A DNA stretch of 64,000 nucleotides, from contig NZ_JQNR01000005.1 in assembly GCF_000745345.1 (NCBI RefSeq), positions 3,596,001 to 3,660,000 of the forward strand. The letters are read 5' to 3'. The position numbers and the translations under genes were made by a program. The notes beneath the pieces are model-generated. The model saw nothing but the letters and a program-made list of their open reading frames with translations, made no database searches and was not told the origin of the DNA. This stretch comes from Actinacidiphila yeochonensis CN732. Lineage in GTDB: Bacteria > Actinomycetota > Actinomycetes > Streptomycetales > Streptomycetaceae. Positions 8,405-17,656 of the stretch are shown here, piece after piece (the first letter of the stretch is position 1; the number at the start of each line of letters is the position of its first letter).

Positions 8405-8590
8405 ATGAGCATCGACTTCGGCGCCTTCGACGTCACCGAGCTGGAGGTCCTGGAGGCCGGCGACGGTGTCGCGCTGCCCGACATGGGCGCGTCCATCGTC
8501 GTCATCGTGGCCGCGACCCCGGACGGCGAGGAGATCCTCGGCGAGGCCGACCTGGGCGTCTCCGGCTCGCTGTCCACCTCCTGCTGCTGA
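8405..8590 (+). CDS. Thiopeptide/TOMM-type RiPP precursor peptide
   Basis: This 61-residue acidic peptide begins MSIDFGAFDV and contains TELEVLEAGDGVALPDMGAS (residues 11-30). That resembles leader regions of thiopeptide and TOMM precursors, where an acidic LxxLEV segment is followed by VALPxMxAS. The Ser/Thr/Cys-rich end, SGSLSTSCC (residues 53-61), is the likely modified core, with the last two cysteines as azole candidates. Unusually, about 20 residues without Ser or Cys (IVVIVAATPDGEEILGEADL) lie between the MGAS motif and the core. The ATG at 8405 follows a GAGAGGAGAG ribosome site. The next genes encode LanB, YcaO and dehydrogenase proteins, which supports the call. The exact leader-core boundary is unknown. 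Confidence 0.85.
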   Translation: MSIDFGAFDVTELEVLEAGDGVALPDMGASIVVIVAATPDGEEILGEADLGVSGSLSTSCC

Positions 8591-8616
8591 TCGGACGCGG
8601 CAACTGAGGCGCTGAC

Positions 8617-8636
8617 CTCCCGCCGGCCGGCCGGAG
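8617..8636 (+). terminator. GC-rich hairpin after the precursor, possible attenuator
   Basis: A near-palindrome (CTCC…CCGGCCGG…GGAG) lies 26 bases after the precursor stop. Such hairpins often raise precursor transcript levels relative to the enzyme genes by partial termination. No U-tract is seen. Confidence 0.4.
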
Positions 8637-8744
8637 TGCCGGACTGAACCGGGACAGCGCCACGGACCCCCCAATCGGCCACCTGCGAACGCCCGTGCGG
8701 CCTCAGCCGCACCGGTCGCCTCGCGTACCTCCGGGAGACACGCC

Positions 8745-9800
8745 ATGGAAACCATCGGCCCGGGCACGGCCGTACGCATCACCGACCACTCGGCGCAGCC
8801 GCGGGACCTGCTGCGCGCCCTGGACACACCGCTCCGGCGGCTCAGGGACGCGCAGCAGCTCCCGGTGGTGCACCTGCGCCGCGGCTGGCTGCACGGATCG
8901 CACCTGCGGGTGCTGGTCCGCTCCTACCCGCACCGGCCGCCGGCGCTGGCCGAGTTCACCGAACAGGCCCGCCTGGCCGTCGCGGCCCTCACCGCGCGAC
9001 CGCCGGCCGAGGCCGACTACCTGCGCCGCGCCGAGCAGCTCGGCCGCTGGGAGAACCGCCGCGAGGACCCGCTGCCGCTGCACCCGCACGGCCTCGTCGA
9101 GTCCGGCCCCGACGAGAACGCGGACCGTTTCCCCACCGCGCTGCTCCTCACCCGCGACCTGATGGCCGACGCCTACCTGGACTCCGTCCTGGACACCGCC
9201 GCGCTGCCCGACGAGGAGCTGCTGCCGCAGCTCGTCCGGGTGCTCGCCCTGGTCGCCCGCTCCCACCCGCTGGGCTTCGCCGTCGGCACCCTGGCGCTGC
9301 GCTCCCACGTCGAGGGTGTCTGCTCCGCCACCGGCAACCACACCGACCTGCGCGCGATCTACGCGCGCAGGTACCTGCAGGACGCGGACCGCTTCACCGC
9401 CGCGCTCACCGAGCCCGTCGACACCCCGCTGCTGGCCGGGTGGGAGAGGGCGCTGGCCCGGATCTGGGGCACCGCCGAGGCGGCGTGCGCGCACGGCGCC
9501 CTGGACGAGGACTCCATCCACGAGGCCGTCGGCCCGATGGAGTACCCGCTCGGCACGCCGGTGCGCAGCGAGTTCATCGCCGCCTACCTGGAGAACCGGC
9601 AGGCCGCCGAGCAGAACTACCGGCAGAACGCGTACCGGCTGCTGCTCAACTCCCTCTATCCGACGCTGACCTGCTTCGGCATCACCCCCATGCAGCGCTA
9701 CTACCTCTGCTTCGGCCTCGCCGAGGCCGCGGACGCGCTCACCGGGGCCACGTCGGTGGAACGGATGCGGGCCCGGCGCCACCAGCTCGCCGCGTCCTGA
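8745..9800 (+). CDS. LanB C-terminal-domain / pyridine-synthase-like RiPP protein
   Basis: This 351-residue soluble protein starts at ATG 8745 behind a GGGAG ribosome site. Residues about 40-60 (VVHLRRGWLHGSHLRVLVRS) resemble the GPHLRLR signature of thiopeptide-type biosynthesis (SpaB_C) domains. These either eliminate glutamate from glutamylated Ser/Thr or, in thiopeptides, catalyse the [4+2] reaction that builds the pyridine ring. The cluster has a second, more canonical member at 17653-18699, so this divergent copy is the better candidate for a cyclisation role. That split is inference, since the two activities cannot be separated by eye. It is the first enzyme gene after the precursor. 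Confidence 0.65.
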   Translation: METIGPGTAVRITDHSAQPRDLLRALDTPLRRLRDAQQLPVVHLRRGWLHGSHLRVLVRSYPHRPPALAEFTEQARLAVAALTARPPAEADYLRRAEQLGRWENRREDPLPLHPHGLVESGPDENADRFPTALLLTRDLMADAYLDSVLDTAALPDEELLPQLVRVLALVARSHPLGFAVGTLALRSHVEGVCSATGNHTDLRAIYARRYLQDADRFTAALTEPVDTPLLAGWERALARIWGTAEAACAHGALDEDSIHEAVGPMEYPLGTPVRSEFIAAYLENRQAAEQNYRQNAYRLLLNSLYPTLTCFGITPMQRYYLCFGLAEAADALTGATSVERMRARRHQLAAS

Positions 9801-9915
9801 CCGGCGCCATCCCCTCCCGGCGGCCGCCAGCCCCCTGTGTCGTGCCCGAGCCCCCGTCGCCGGCCCGAGCCCCCTTCGCCGTGCCCGCCCGCGGTCCGGC
9901 GCGGCCCTGCCGGGC

Positions 9916-9933
9916 GCCGGCCGCGCGGCCGGC
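9916..9933. repeat. Perfect 18-base GC palindrome between genes
   Basis: GCCGGCCGCGCGGCCGGC lies in the 184-base gap between the 351-residue protein and the LanB gene. It may form a strong hairpin affecting readthrough or mRNA stability. The rest of the gap shows no gene. Confidence 0.4.
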
Positions 9934-9984
9934 ACCGCGCGCCCGCGCGCAGCCGCGTTCCGCTCCCAGAGAGGTCGCCTTCCG

Positions 9985-12561
9985 GTGCCCACCTTCGCCG
10001 TTTCCGCCCCCGCCGCCCCGCCGCGCTCCTGTCCGGGCGCCGGCGGCTGGGTCGTGGCCGACAGCGTGATGCTGCGGATCAACCCCACTCCCGCCCGACG
10101 GCTCGCCTCCCCCGAACTGCGCACCGCGCTGGCCGCCCTGGCCGAGTCCGAGCAGCGCTGCGCCCGGCTCGCCGACGCCGCCTGCGACAGCCTGTACACG
10201 ACGATCGCGCACGCCGAAGGTGCCGACCGGCACCGGCTGCTGCACCTGCGCCGCGCCATCCACAACGACCGCGACCCCGGCGCCGGGCCGTGGCCCGAGC
10301 CGCTGCCCGAGCCGGTCACCGGATGGCTGGACGCCGACGGCCGCCGCCGGCTCGCCCGCACCGCCGTACGCGCCGGACACGCCGCGTTCCTCTCCCACGA
10401 GCGCGCCGCCTTCGCCGAGGCCCTCGGCAGCGAACCGCTGCTGCTCTCCCTGGCGCTGAACTCCCCGCAGGTCCTGGACGCGGTGCAGCGCTACCGCAAG
10501 GCCGCCGGCCGCACCTCCGCCCGCGACCGCAAGTCCGAACGCGGACTGGTCCAGCACTACGCCCGCGCCGTGGTCCGGGTCAGCCCGCTGGCCCGCCTCA
10601 CCGCCGTCGGCTTCGCCGCATGGGCTGACGACGGCACCCCGCTCGACCAGGCCCGCTTCCCCCGCCGGGACGCCCGCAGCCTGCTCCGGCTCGACCAACC
10701 GCAGCTGTCCTGCCTGGTCAACGGCGTGCTCCAGCCTCCCGAGCGGACCACCGTGACGATGCTCGTCCGCAACCCGATGCTGCGCGTCGAGGGCGACCGC
10801 ATCCACTTCCACCACCACAGCGACGGCCAGGGCCGGATGCTGGCCGCCGAACTCAACCCGGACCTCACGGCGCTGCTCCGGCTCATCGAGATGGGCCCGC
10901 TCTCACCGCGCGAGCTGGCCGAGGCCACCGCCGGACGGCTCGGCGTCCCCGCCAGGGCCGCCGCCTCGCTGGTCACCGCCGCCGTCCAGGCGCAGATCCT
11001 GGTGCCCGCACCGGTTCTGGACGAGCAGAGCCGCGCCCTGCTCACCGACGCGGTCAGCGCCCTCGCCCCCGGGCACGGCCGGGCCGCGGAACTCCTCGAC
11101 GGCATCGGCGCCGAACTCGCCCGCGCGGCCGGCAGCGCGGTGCCCGAACGGGTCGCCGCGCTCAGCCGGGTCGACCGCGCGGCCCGCGAACTCAACACCC
11201 TCAGCGCCGTCCCGGTCCGGCTGCGGGTCAACGAGGACTACCTGCTGCCGCCGACCAGGGCCGCCGCCGCCGGACACGAGCGGGCGCTCGGTGAACTGCC
11301 CGCCGTCGGCCGCTTCCTGCACCTCTTCGACCGCCACCACGACGTGCGCGCCCTGCTGGTACGGGTCTTCACCGAGCGCTTCGGCGCCGGCGGCCAGGCC
11401 CCACTGGTCGACCACGCCCCCGACCTGGTCGCCGAGGTCCGGGCCCGCCAGCGGCAGGTGGAGAGCGACCCGGCCGCCGCCGACGGCGTACTGGCGCAGC
11501 TCCAGCGGGCCCGCGCGCACGCCGAACGGGCCCTCACCGGCGTGCTGGAACGCGCTCGGGCCGACGGCCTGCCCGAGGCCAGCCTCACCGCGCGGGAACT
11601 GGCCGCCCTCGCCGACGGCCTGCCCGAGCAGTGCTCCGACGACAGCGCCTCCTACGGCCTGCTGGTCCAACCCGCCGGCCCCGGCCGGCTGGTGGTCAAC
11701 GCCTGCTACCCCGGATACGGCCAGCTCACCACCCGCTTCCTGGAGAGCGCCGACCCCGACGGGGTCTTCCGCGACCGGCTGCGCGAGCGGCTCACCCGGC
11801 TGCACTCCGGGCGCGGCGAGCAGCCCGTCGAGGACCACGGCCTGCACGGCAGCAACCTCAACCACCGGCTGCCGCTGCTGGAGCGCCGGCTCACCCCGCA
11901 GGACTGGCTGCGGGCACGGCTCGCCCACGACCCCGCGGCCGACCGGCTCACCCTGCTCGACGCCGACGGCCGACCGATCCGGGTGCTCTCCCTCGGCATG
12001 AAGTGGATCGACGCCCAGCCCGCTCCGCTGCTCCTCGCCGCCTGGCTGCACGGTCCCAGCCTGGTCGCCTTCGACCCGGTGGAGCGCGCCCACCGCGCCG
12101 CCGGCGCGCCCGGCGACAGCGCCCCGACCGCGCACTACCCCCGGCTGCTGGCCGGGGACTGCGTCCTGCAGCGCCGCCGCTGGTACCCCGGCGCGGACCT
12201 GCCCGCGCCGTCCGCGCCGATCGACGAGACCGCCGACCTGCTCGCCCTCACCGCCTGGCGGGCCCGGCACGACGTGCCCGAGCAGATCGTCGTCAAGACG
12301 CCGCTGTGGCGGCTGCCCGGACTGGCCCGCGGCGGCCAGGAGGACTCCGCCGCGCCGCGGATCGAGCAGATCGTCGCCGCCCGCCGCCGCGAGAAGCCCC
12401 AGTACCTCGACCTGGCCAGCGCCCTGATGGTCCGGGTGCTGCCCCGGCTGATGGAACGCCGCCACCGCGGCTACTTCGAGGAGGCGCTGCCCGCCGTCCG
12501 CAACGGCGCGCACGCCTTCGAGTGGGCGGTCGAGGTCGACCGGGAGGTGGCGCGCGGATGA
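9985..12561 (+). CDS. LanB-like dehydratase, glutamyl-transfer domain
   Basis: This 858-residue protein matches the N-terminal (glutamylation) domain of class I lanthipeptide/thiopeptide dehydratases. Features are LRINPTPARRL near the start, VRVSPLARLTAVGFA (about 191-205), an RRE-like winged helix around residues 250-330 and LNHRLPLLERRLTPQDWL late. It should use glutamyl-tRNA to glutamylate Ser/Thr of the precursor, with elimination done by the separate LanB-C protein(s). GTG 9985 follows AGAGAGG. The stop overlaps the next ATG (ATGA, 12558-12561). The frame is intact, in contrast to its truncated paralogue at 1475-2576. Confidence 0.88.
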   Translation: MPTFAVSAPAAPPRSCPGAGGWVVADSVMLRINPTPARRLASPELRTALAALAESEQRCARLADAACDSLYTTIAHAEGADRHRLLHLRRAIHNDRDPGAGPWPEPLPEPVTGWLDADGRRRLARTAVRAGHAAFLSHERAAFAEALGSEPLLLSLALNSPQVLDAVQRYRKAAGRTSARDRKSERGLVQHYARAVVRVSPLARLTAVGFAAWADDGTPLDQARFPRRDARSLLRLDQPQLSCLVNGVLQPPERTTVTMLVRNPMLRVEGDRIHFHHHSDGQGRMLAAELNPDLTALLRLIEMGPLSPRELAEATAGRLGVPARAAASLVTAAVQAQILVPAPVLDEQSRALLTDAVSALAPGHGRAAELLDGIGAELARAAGSAVPERVAALSRVDRAARELNTLSAVPVRLRVNEDYLLPPTRAAAAGHERALGELPAVGRFLHLFDRHHDVRALLVRVFTERFGAGGQAPLVDHAPDLVAEVRARQRQVESDPAAADGVLAQLQRARAHAERALTGVLERARADGLPEASLTARELAALADGLPEQCSDDSASYGLLVQPAGPGRLVVNACYPGYGQLTTRFLESADPDGVFRDRLRERLTRLHSGRGEQPVEDHGLHGSNLNHRLPLLERRLTPQDWLRARLAHDPAADRLTLLDADGRPIRVLSLGMKWIDAQPAPLLLAAWLHGPSLVAFDPVERAHRAAGAPGDSAPTAHYPRLLAGDCVLQRRRWYPGADLPAPSAPIDETADLLALTAWRARHDVPEQIVVKTPLWRLPGLARGGQEDSAAPRIEQIVAARRREKPQYLDLASALMVRVLPRLMERRHRGYFEEALPAVRNGAHAFEWAVEVDREVARG

Positions 12562-14204
12562 GAGTCAGACTCCGCCCCGACACCCACTACGCACCCGTCC
12601 CGCAGGGCCTGTACGTCGCCCAGGGCGGCCGCGACTTCGTCCTCGCCGGGCCCCCGGCCCTGCACGAGCTCGTCGACGGCCTGCTCGGTCCGCTCACCGC
12701 CGGCGCCGACCTCGACGAACTGACCGCCGCGACCGGGGACCCGGCCGCCCGGCCGGTCCTCGCCCACGTGCTGGGGCAACTGCTCCAGCAGGGCGCCCTG
12801 CTCGACCTGGACGCCCTCACCGTGCCCGCCCCCGACCCGCGGACCGCCGCCGAGTACGCCGACGTGCTCGCCCACCTGGAGAGCCGCAGCGCCGACCCCT
12901 ACCGGGACTTCGCCGCCCTGCGCGCCGCCACCGTCACCGTCCTCGGGGCCGGCACCGACCCCGCCACCCGCACCGCCGTGCGCACCCTGCGCGGCGCGGG
13001 CGTCGACGACCTGCCGGGCGGCGAGGCCGAACGGACCGCGCTCACCCTGCGCTCCGCCGGCTGGACGGTCACCGTCCACACCGACGACCGCTACGCCCTG
13101 ATCGGCGACGGCACCGAACCCGCCGCCCTGACCGGCCGGATCGCCGCCTGGCTCGACGCCCGGCCGCACGAGGCCGCCCCCACTCCGCTCAGCGCCACCC
13201 TCGCCGGGTCGCTCGCCGCCCACACCGCCCTGGACCGGCTGCTCGGCGGCCCGGGCCGCCCCGGTCCGCTGCTCATCCACGGACAACAGTTGACGACCCG
13301 TCAACTGCCGGCCCTGCCGGCGCGGACCGCACCCGAGTGGAGCGCCCTGGCCGGGCTGCCCGGGGCCGACGGCGCCCCGGCCGCCGACGCGGCCTCCAGC
13401 CCCCTGGGCGCGGCCGCCGACGCGGGTGCCGTCCCCCCGGACGCGGCCGCCGTCCTCGGCACCCTCACCCCGCTCACCGCGCCCTGGACCGGACTGGTCG
13501 TACCCGGCGACGACGGCCCGCTCCCGCAGCTGCCCGTCTCGCTCGCCACCGTCCGCCCGATCGGCGGCGACCTGCTCGCCGGTTGGGGGCGCACCAGGGC
13601 CGCCGCCGTCCTGGACGCCGTCCTCCAGGCGCTGCGCGTCCTGGCCGGCCGGGACCGCCCGTCCGGCCCGTGCCCCGCCGGCGCGGTGCCCGCGGCGGGC
13701 AGCACCCCGACCCGCTTCCTGCTGGACGGCGCGCTGCGGCTGCCGCAGGCCGCCCTCACCGCGCCGAGCCCGGTCGCGTGGGAGGACCTGGACAGCGCCC
13801 GGCAGCGGTCGATGTGGAGCGTCCTGGACGAGTGGTTCCACCGCGACACCACCCTGACCGTCCGCCGGCTCGACGGCACCGGCTGGTGCCTGGCGGAGGT
13901 CGCCGACACCACCGGGGAACTGCGCGCCGCCGCCTGGGGAGCGGACCGGTCCGCCGCCCTGGAGGCCGCCCTCACCGCGGCCGCCGCCCAGGCCCAGGCC
14001 GACCCCGGCATCCGCGCCCGGCTCGCCGCCGCCGGGCCGGCCACCTCCGTCGAACACCTCACGGGGGACCAGGCCGGCGCCGCGCTCACCAGCCTCGCCC
14101 GGCACCTCGCCGACCGCGGCGGCACGCTGCGCGCCGTGGTCCGCACCCACGACCCCGTCCTCGGCCCGCTGCCCGCCACGGCCGGACGGGTGTGGTGCGC
14201 ATGA
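12558..14204 (+). CDS. Ocin-ThiF-like TOMM leader-peptide-binding protein
   Basis: This 548-residue protein starts MRVRLRPDTHYAPVPQGLYV, the predicted RRE winged-helix module that grips the leader. It is followed by a degenerate ThiF/E1-like Rossmann region (AATVTVLGAGTDPATRTAV, about 123-141) lacking an obvious adenylation site. Such proteins activate YcaO cyclodehydratases by delivering the precursor. It overlaps the LanB stop and the YcaO start by four bases each, so the three are translationally coupled. A paralogue lies on the opposite strand at 1-1478. Confidence 0.85.
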   Translation: MRVRLRPDTHYAPVPQGLYVAQGGRDFVLAGPPALHELVDGLLGPLTAGADLDELTAATGDPAARPVLAHVLGQLLQQGALLDLDALTVPAPDPRTAAEYADVLAHLESRSADPYRDFAALRAATVTVLGAGTDPATRTAVRTLRGAGVDDLPGGEAERTALTLRSAGWTVTVHTDDRYALIGDGTEPAALTGRIAAWLDARPHEAAPTPLSATLAGSLAAHTALDRLLGGPGRPGPLLIHGQQLTTRQLPALPARTAPEWSALAGLPGADGAPAADAASSPLGAAADAGAVPPDAAAVLGTLTPLTAPWTGLVVPGDDGPLPQLPVSLATVRPIGGDLLAGWGRTRAAAVLDAVLQALRVLAGRDRPSGPCPAGAVPAAGSTPTRFLLDGALRLPQAALTAPSPVAWEDLDSARQRSMWSVLDEWFHRDTTLTVRRLDGTGWCLAEVADTTGELRAAAWGADRSAALEAALTAAAAQAQADPGIRARLAAAGPATSVEHLTGDQAGAALTSLARHLADRGGTLRAVVRTHDPVLGPLPATAGRVWCA

Positions 14205-16146
14205 CCTCCGCCGTCGACCCGGGCCGGCTTCTCGGCCCCGGCCCGCTGCTCGGCCCCGGCCTGCCCGCCTCCTGGCCCTGGCAGCACTGGGCCGACGCCC
14301 TCGGCCCCCGCCTCCGGCTCGCCGCCCGGTCCGGGTACGACGCCGACTGGGAGCGCGCCGCCCTCGACCTGGCCCGCGGCCAGGGCCAGGCACTGCTCTC
14401 CGTCCGGCTCACCGCCCGGGAGGCCCTGATCGGCCCGCTGTGGGCCCCCGCCGGCGACCGCGGCTGCGCCGGCTGCGCCGAGCGCGCCGACCGGGCCCGC
14501 CGACTGGAACCCGAACAGCGCTTCGTCCGGCAGCGCGCCGAACGCGAGGCACCCGCGCCCCGCCCCGCCGCCCCCGCGCGGCCGGCGCCCCGCCGCCCTG
14601 GCTGGCCGGAACCGTCGACGCGCTGCTGCTCGACCTGGCCGCCCGCGAACCCGTTCCCGGCGAGGCCACCGCCGTCACCGCCGACGGCCGGATCAGCCGC
14701 CACCGGGTCGCCCGCGACCACGGCTGCACCGTGTGCGGCGACCCGGCACCGCCCCTGCTCGCCGATACCGCCCCGCCACCCGCCCGGTCCACCGGGCCCC
14801 GGCCGACCCCCGCCGCGGTGCCGCTGCGCGGCCCGGACGCCCCGTTCGGCCTCGACCCGGCCCGGATGCGCGCCGCGCTCGCCGACCCGCGCTTCGGCCC
14901 CATCACCCGCACCACCCGGCACGCCGCCGGCGCCTTCCCGATCACCGAGACCGAACTGCTGGCCGGCACCCCCGCCGGAATGGGCCGTGCCGGCTCCTTC
15001 CGGGAAGCCGAGGCGATCTCCGTCCTGGAGGCGTACGAGCGCACCGCCGGGTACCCGCACCACGCGCCGCTGCTCCCCGGCCTCAGCCACCGCGAACTCG
15101 GCGACCTGGCCCTCGACCCGACGGCCCTCGGCCACCACACCGACACCCAGCTCGCCTCCCCGCACAGCCGGCTGCGCCGCTGGACCCCGGACACCCGGCT
15201 GGACTGGGTCTGGTCCCACCCGCTGACCGGCGGCCCGCCCCGGCTGGTCCCCGCCGAGATCGGCTTCTTCCGGTACCGCTACGACCTGCGCCCCTACGGC
15301 GAGGGCCCGGAGGCCGGGCGGAACTGCTTCCTGGAGTCCTCCAGCGGCAGCGCCCTCGGCTCCGGCTACGAGGAGGCGGCCCTGCACGCCCTGCTCGAAC
15401 TCGCCGAACGCGACGCCTTCCTGCTGGCCTGGCACCGCGCCCGGCCGCTGCCCCGGCTCGACCCGGGCTCGATCCGGGACCCGGCCGCCCGGATGATGCT
15501 CCGGCTGGCCGACGAGCACGGCTACGACGTGCACCTGCTGGTGATCACCGACCAGCTCGAACTGCCCGCCGTCTGGGCGCTGGCCGTCAACCGCCGCCGG
15601 GCTCTGCCCGCCAGCTTCAGCACCGCCGGCTGCCACCCGGACCCGGAGCAGGCCGTCCGCGCCGCGCTGTGGGAGCTCACCCAGATGGTCAGCGGCGGCC
15701 TGGCCTGGGACCCGGCCGAGTACGAGCACACCGTCGACGACCCCTGGTCGATCCAGACCATCGCCGAGCACTGGCGGCGCTACACCTTCCCGGAGCTGCT
15801 GCCCCGGGTGGAGCGCGTCCTCGGCGGACCCGCCACCACCGCGGCGGAGGCGTTCCCCAACTGGCCGCACACCCTGGTCCGGGCCGCCCGCGGTGACGTG
15901 CGCGGCGCCCTGGACCACGTCGCCGGGCTCTACGACGCGGCCGGGCTGCGGCAGATCCTGGTCGTCGACCAGTCCACCCCCGAGCACACCGCGCACGGCA
16001 TGACCGCGGTCAAGGCCGTGGTGCCGGGAATCGTCCCGATGTGCTTCGGCCACGCCCAGCAGCGGCTGGCCGGACTGCCCAGGCTCCTCGGCACCCTGGA
16101 CGCCGACGAACGGGACCTGCCCTTCGACCCCCACCCGTTCCCGTGA
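14201..16146 (+). CDS. YcaO-type cyclodehydratase (one frame break)
   Basis: The protein has the ATP-binding signatures of the YcaO family: SFREAEAISVLEAYERTAG, then SSSGSALGSGYEEAALHALLELAERDAF. It ends in FDPHPFP, the proline-rich C-terminus typical of azoline-forming YcaOs. It also has Cys pairs (CAGCAERA, CTVCGDP) that may bind a structural zinc. It converts Cys/Ser/Thr in the core to azolines using ATP. The start frame from ATG 14201 is lost around 14556-14590, within C4/C4/C5 runs, and resumes one base over at PPWLAGTVDALLLDLAA. One extra base gives 648 residues, normal for thiopeptide YcaOs. Overlapping starts and stops tie it to both neighbours. Confidence 0.85.
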
Positions 16147-17656
16147 CCGCCCGCCCGGCGGTCAGCCCCGCCCAGGCGCTCGCCTTCAGCTACCGGCAGG
16201 GCCCCGGCAAGCGCCTGCTCGGCGAGCAGCGCGCCATCGACGACGCCGCGCCGACCACCGCCCACCTGCCGCCGCCGGAGGCCACAGGCAGCACCGGCAC
16301 GCCACTCCCCGGCGACCTGTACGACCTGCTGGCCGGCACCGCCTTCCCCGCCCCCCTGCGGCACCCCGCCGACCCGCTCGGCGCGGCCCTGGCCACCGCC
16401 TTCGGGCTCCAGCGCCGCGAGCCCGACCACCAGTTCCCCGACCACCGGGGCACCGCCTCCGGCCGGGCCCGCCACCCCGTGCACGCCCTGCTCGGCGGCC
16501 CAGGCATCCGCCGCTACCTCGACCCGTACCGGCAGGCACTGGTCGACCTCGCCGCCGCGCCGGGCGACGGGCCGGGCGCCCGGCCCGGCGACCCCTCGGC
16601 CGGACCGGCGGCGGACGCGGCGGCCGACGACCGCACCCGGCTGGTGCTCGCCGCCCGGTACTCCGACCTGCCCGCCGCCTACGGCAGCCTGCGCTTCGCG
16701 GTCTGCGAGGCCGAACTCGGCGTCAACCTGCGGGCCTGGGCCGTCGCCGGACAGGCCTTCGGCGTCCCCGGCCGCCTTGAAGCGGACACCGCGCCCGCCG
16801 AGCGCCTGCTCGCCGCCGCCGGAGCCGGCCGCTGGAGCGCCCCGCTGAGCGTCGCCCTGACCGCCCACCGGCCCGCGCCCGGCCGCCCGCTGCCCGGTCC
16901 GCCGCGCGCCCCCGCCCCGCCGACGGCGCCCGGTTCACCGCCGCCGACCCCGGTGCCGAGGACTGCCGGGCACTCAGCCGCTGCCGCGCCAGCGTCCCGG
17001 CCGGACCCCTGATCGGCCTCCCCACGGCCGCCGCCGAACCCGGCCCCAGCTGGGCCGAGGTGCTGTGGCGGCGCTCCGCGGGCCGGGTCCCCGGCCGCCG
17101 CTACGGCTTCGCGCTGCGTCCCGCCCCGGTCGCCGAACCCGCGCTGCGCGCCCTGCTGGCCTGGGCCGCCGTCCCGCCGCCCGATGCCCAACTGGCGCGC
17201 GTCGCCGAACGGATCAGCCGCACCGTGGTCCTCCAGGGCGTCGCCGGACTCCGCGACGGCGCCTACCGCCTGAGCGACGGCCGCCTCACCGCGCACCGGC
17301 TCGGCCCCGGCCTGCCCGCCCGGCTGGAACCCGGCTTCGGCCGGCCCAACGGCCCGGACACCGGCATAGCCCTGCGGCACGCCTCGGTGCTGTACGTCCA
17401 CAGCGCCGACCCCGGCGCGCTGGTCGAGGAGTTCGGCCCCGCCGCGCCCGCCCTGGCCGCCCAGTGGTGCGGCTGGGCCGCCCACGGCCTGTGCCTGGCC
17501 GCGGCCGCCCACGGCCTGACCGCCCGGCCGGCCCGCTCCTACGACGAACACCACCTGCAGCCCCTGCTGGGGCTCGACCGCAAGGAGGTCCCGGTCTTCA
17601 TGACTGTCTGCGGCACCCCCCGGTACACCGGGCCGCTCTGGGACCTGCGCGGATGA
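16143..17656 (+). CDS. Azoline dehydrogenase, McbC/nitroreductase-like (one frame break)
   Basis: The GTG start at 16143 overlaps the YcaO stop (GTGA). The sequence has the SagB/McbC-type opening (FSYRQGPGKRLLGE), a central SDLPAAYGSLRFAVCEAELGVNLRAWA and a second nitroreductase-like half ending in HHLQPLLGLDRKEVPVFM. Such enzymes use FMN to oxidise azolines to aromatic thiazoles or oxazoles. The frame breaks near 16909-16921 (C5 then C4 runs) and continues one base over (FTAADPGAEDCRALSRC). One base restores 504 residues, the two-domain size usual in thiopeptide clusters. It overlaps the next gene by four bases. Confidence 0.82.

Noticed and set aside
8039..8827. N-terminal extension of the leftward ABC ATPase across the promoter and precursor gene
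   Set aside because: ABC homology begins at GTG 8038. The extension would run antisense through the precursor gene and has no family similarity.
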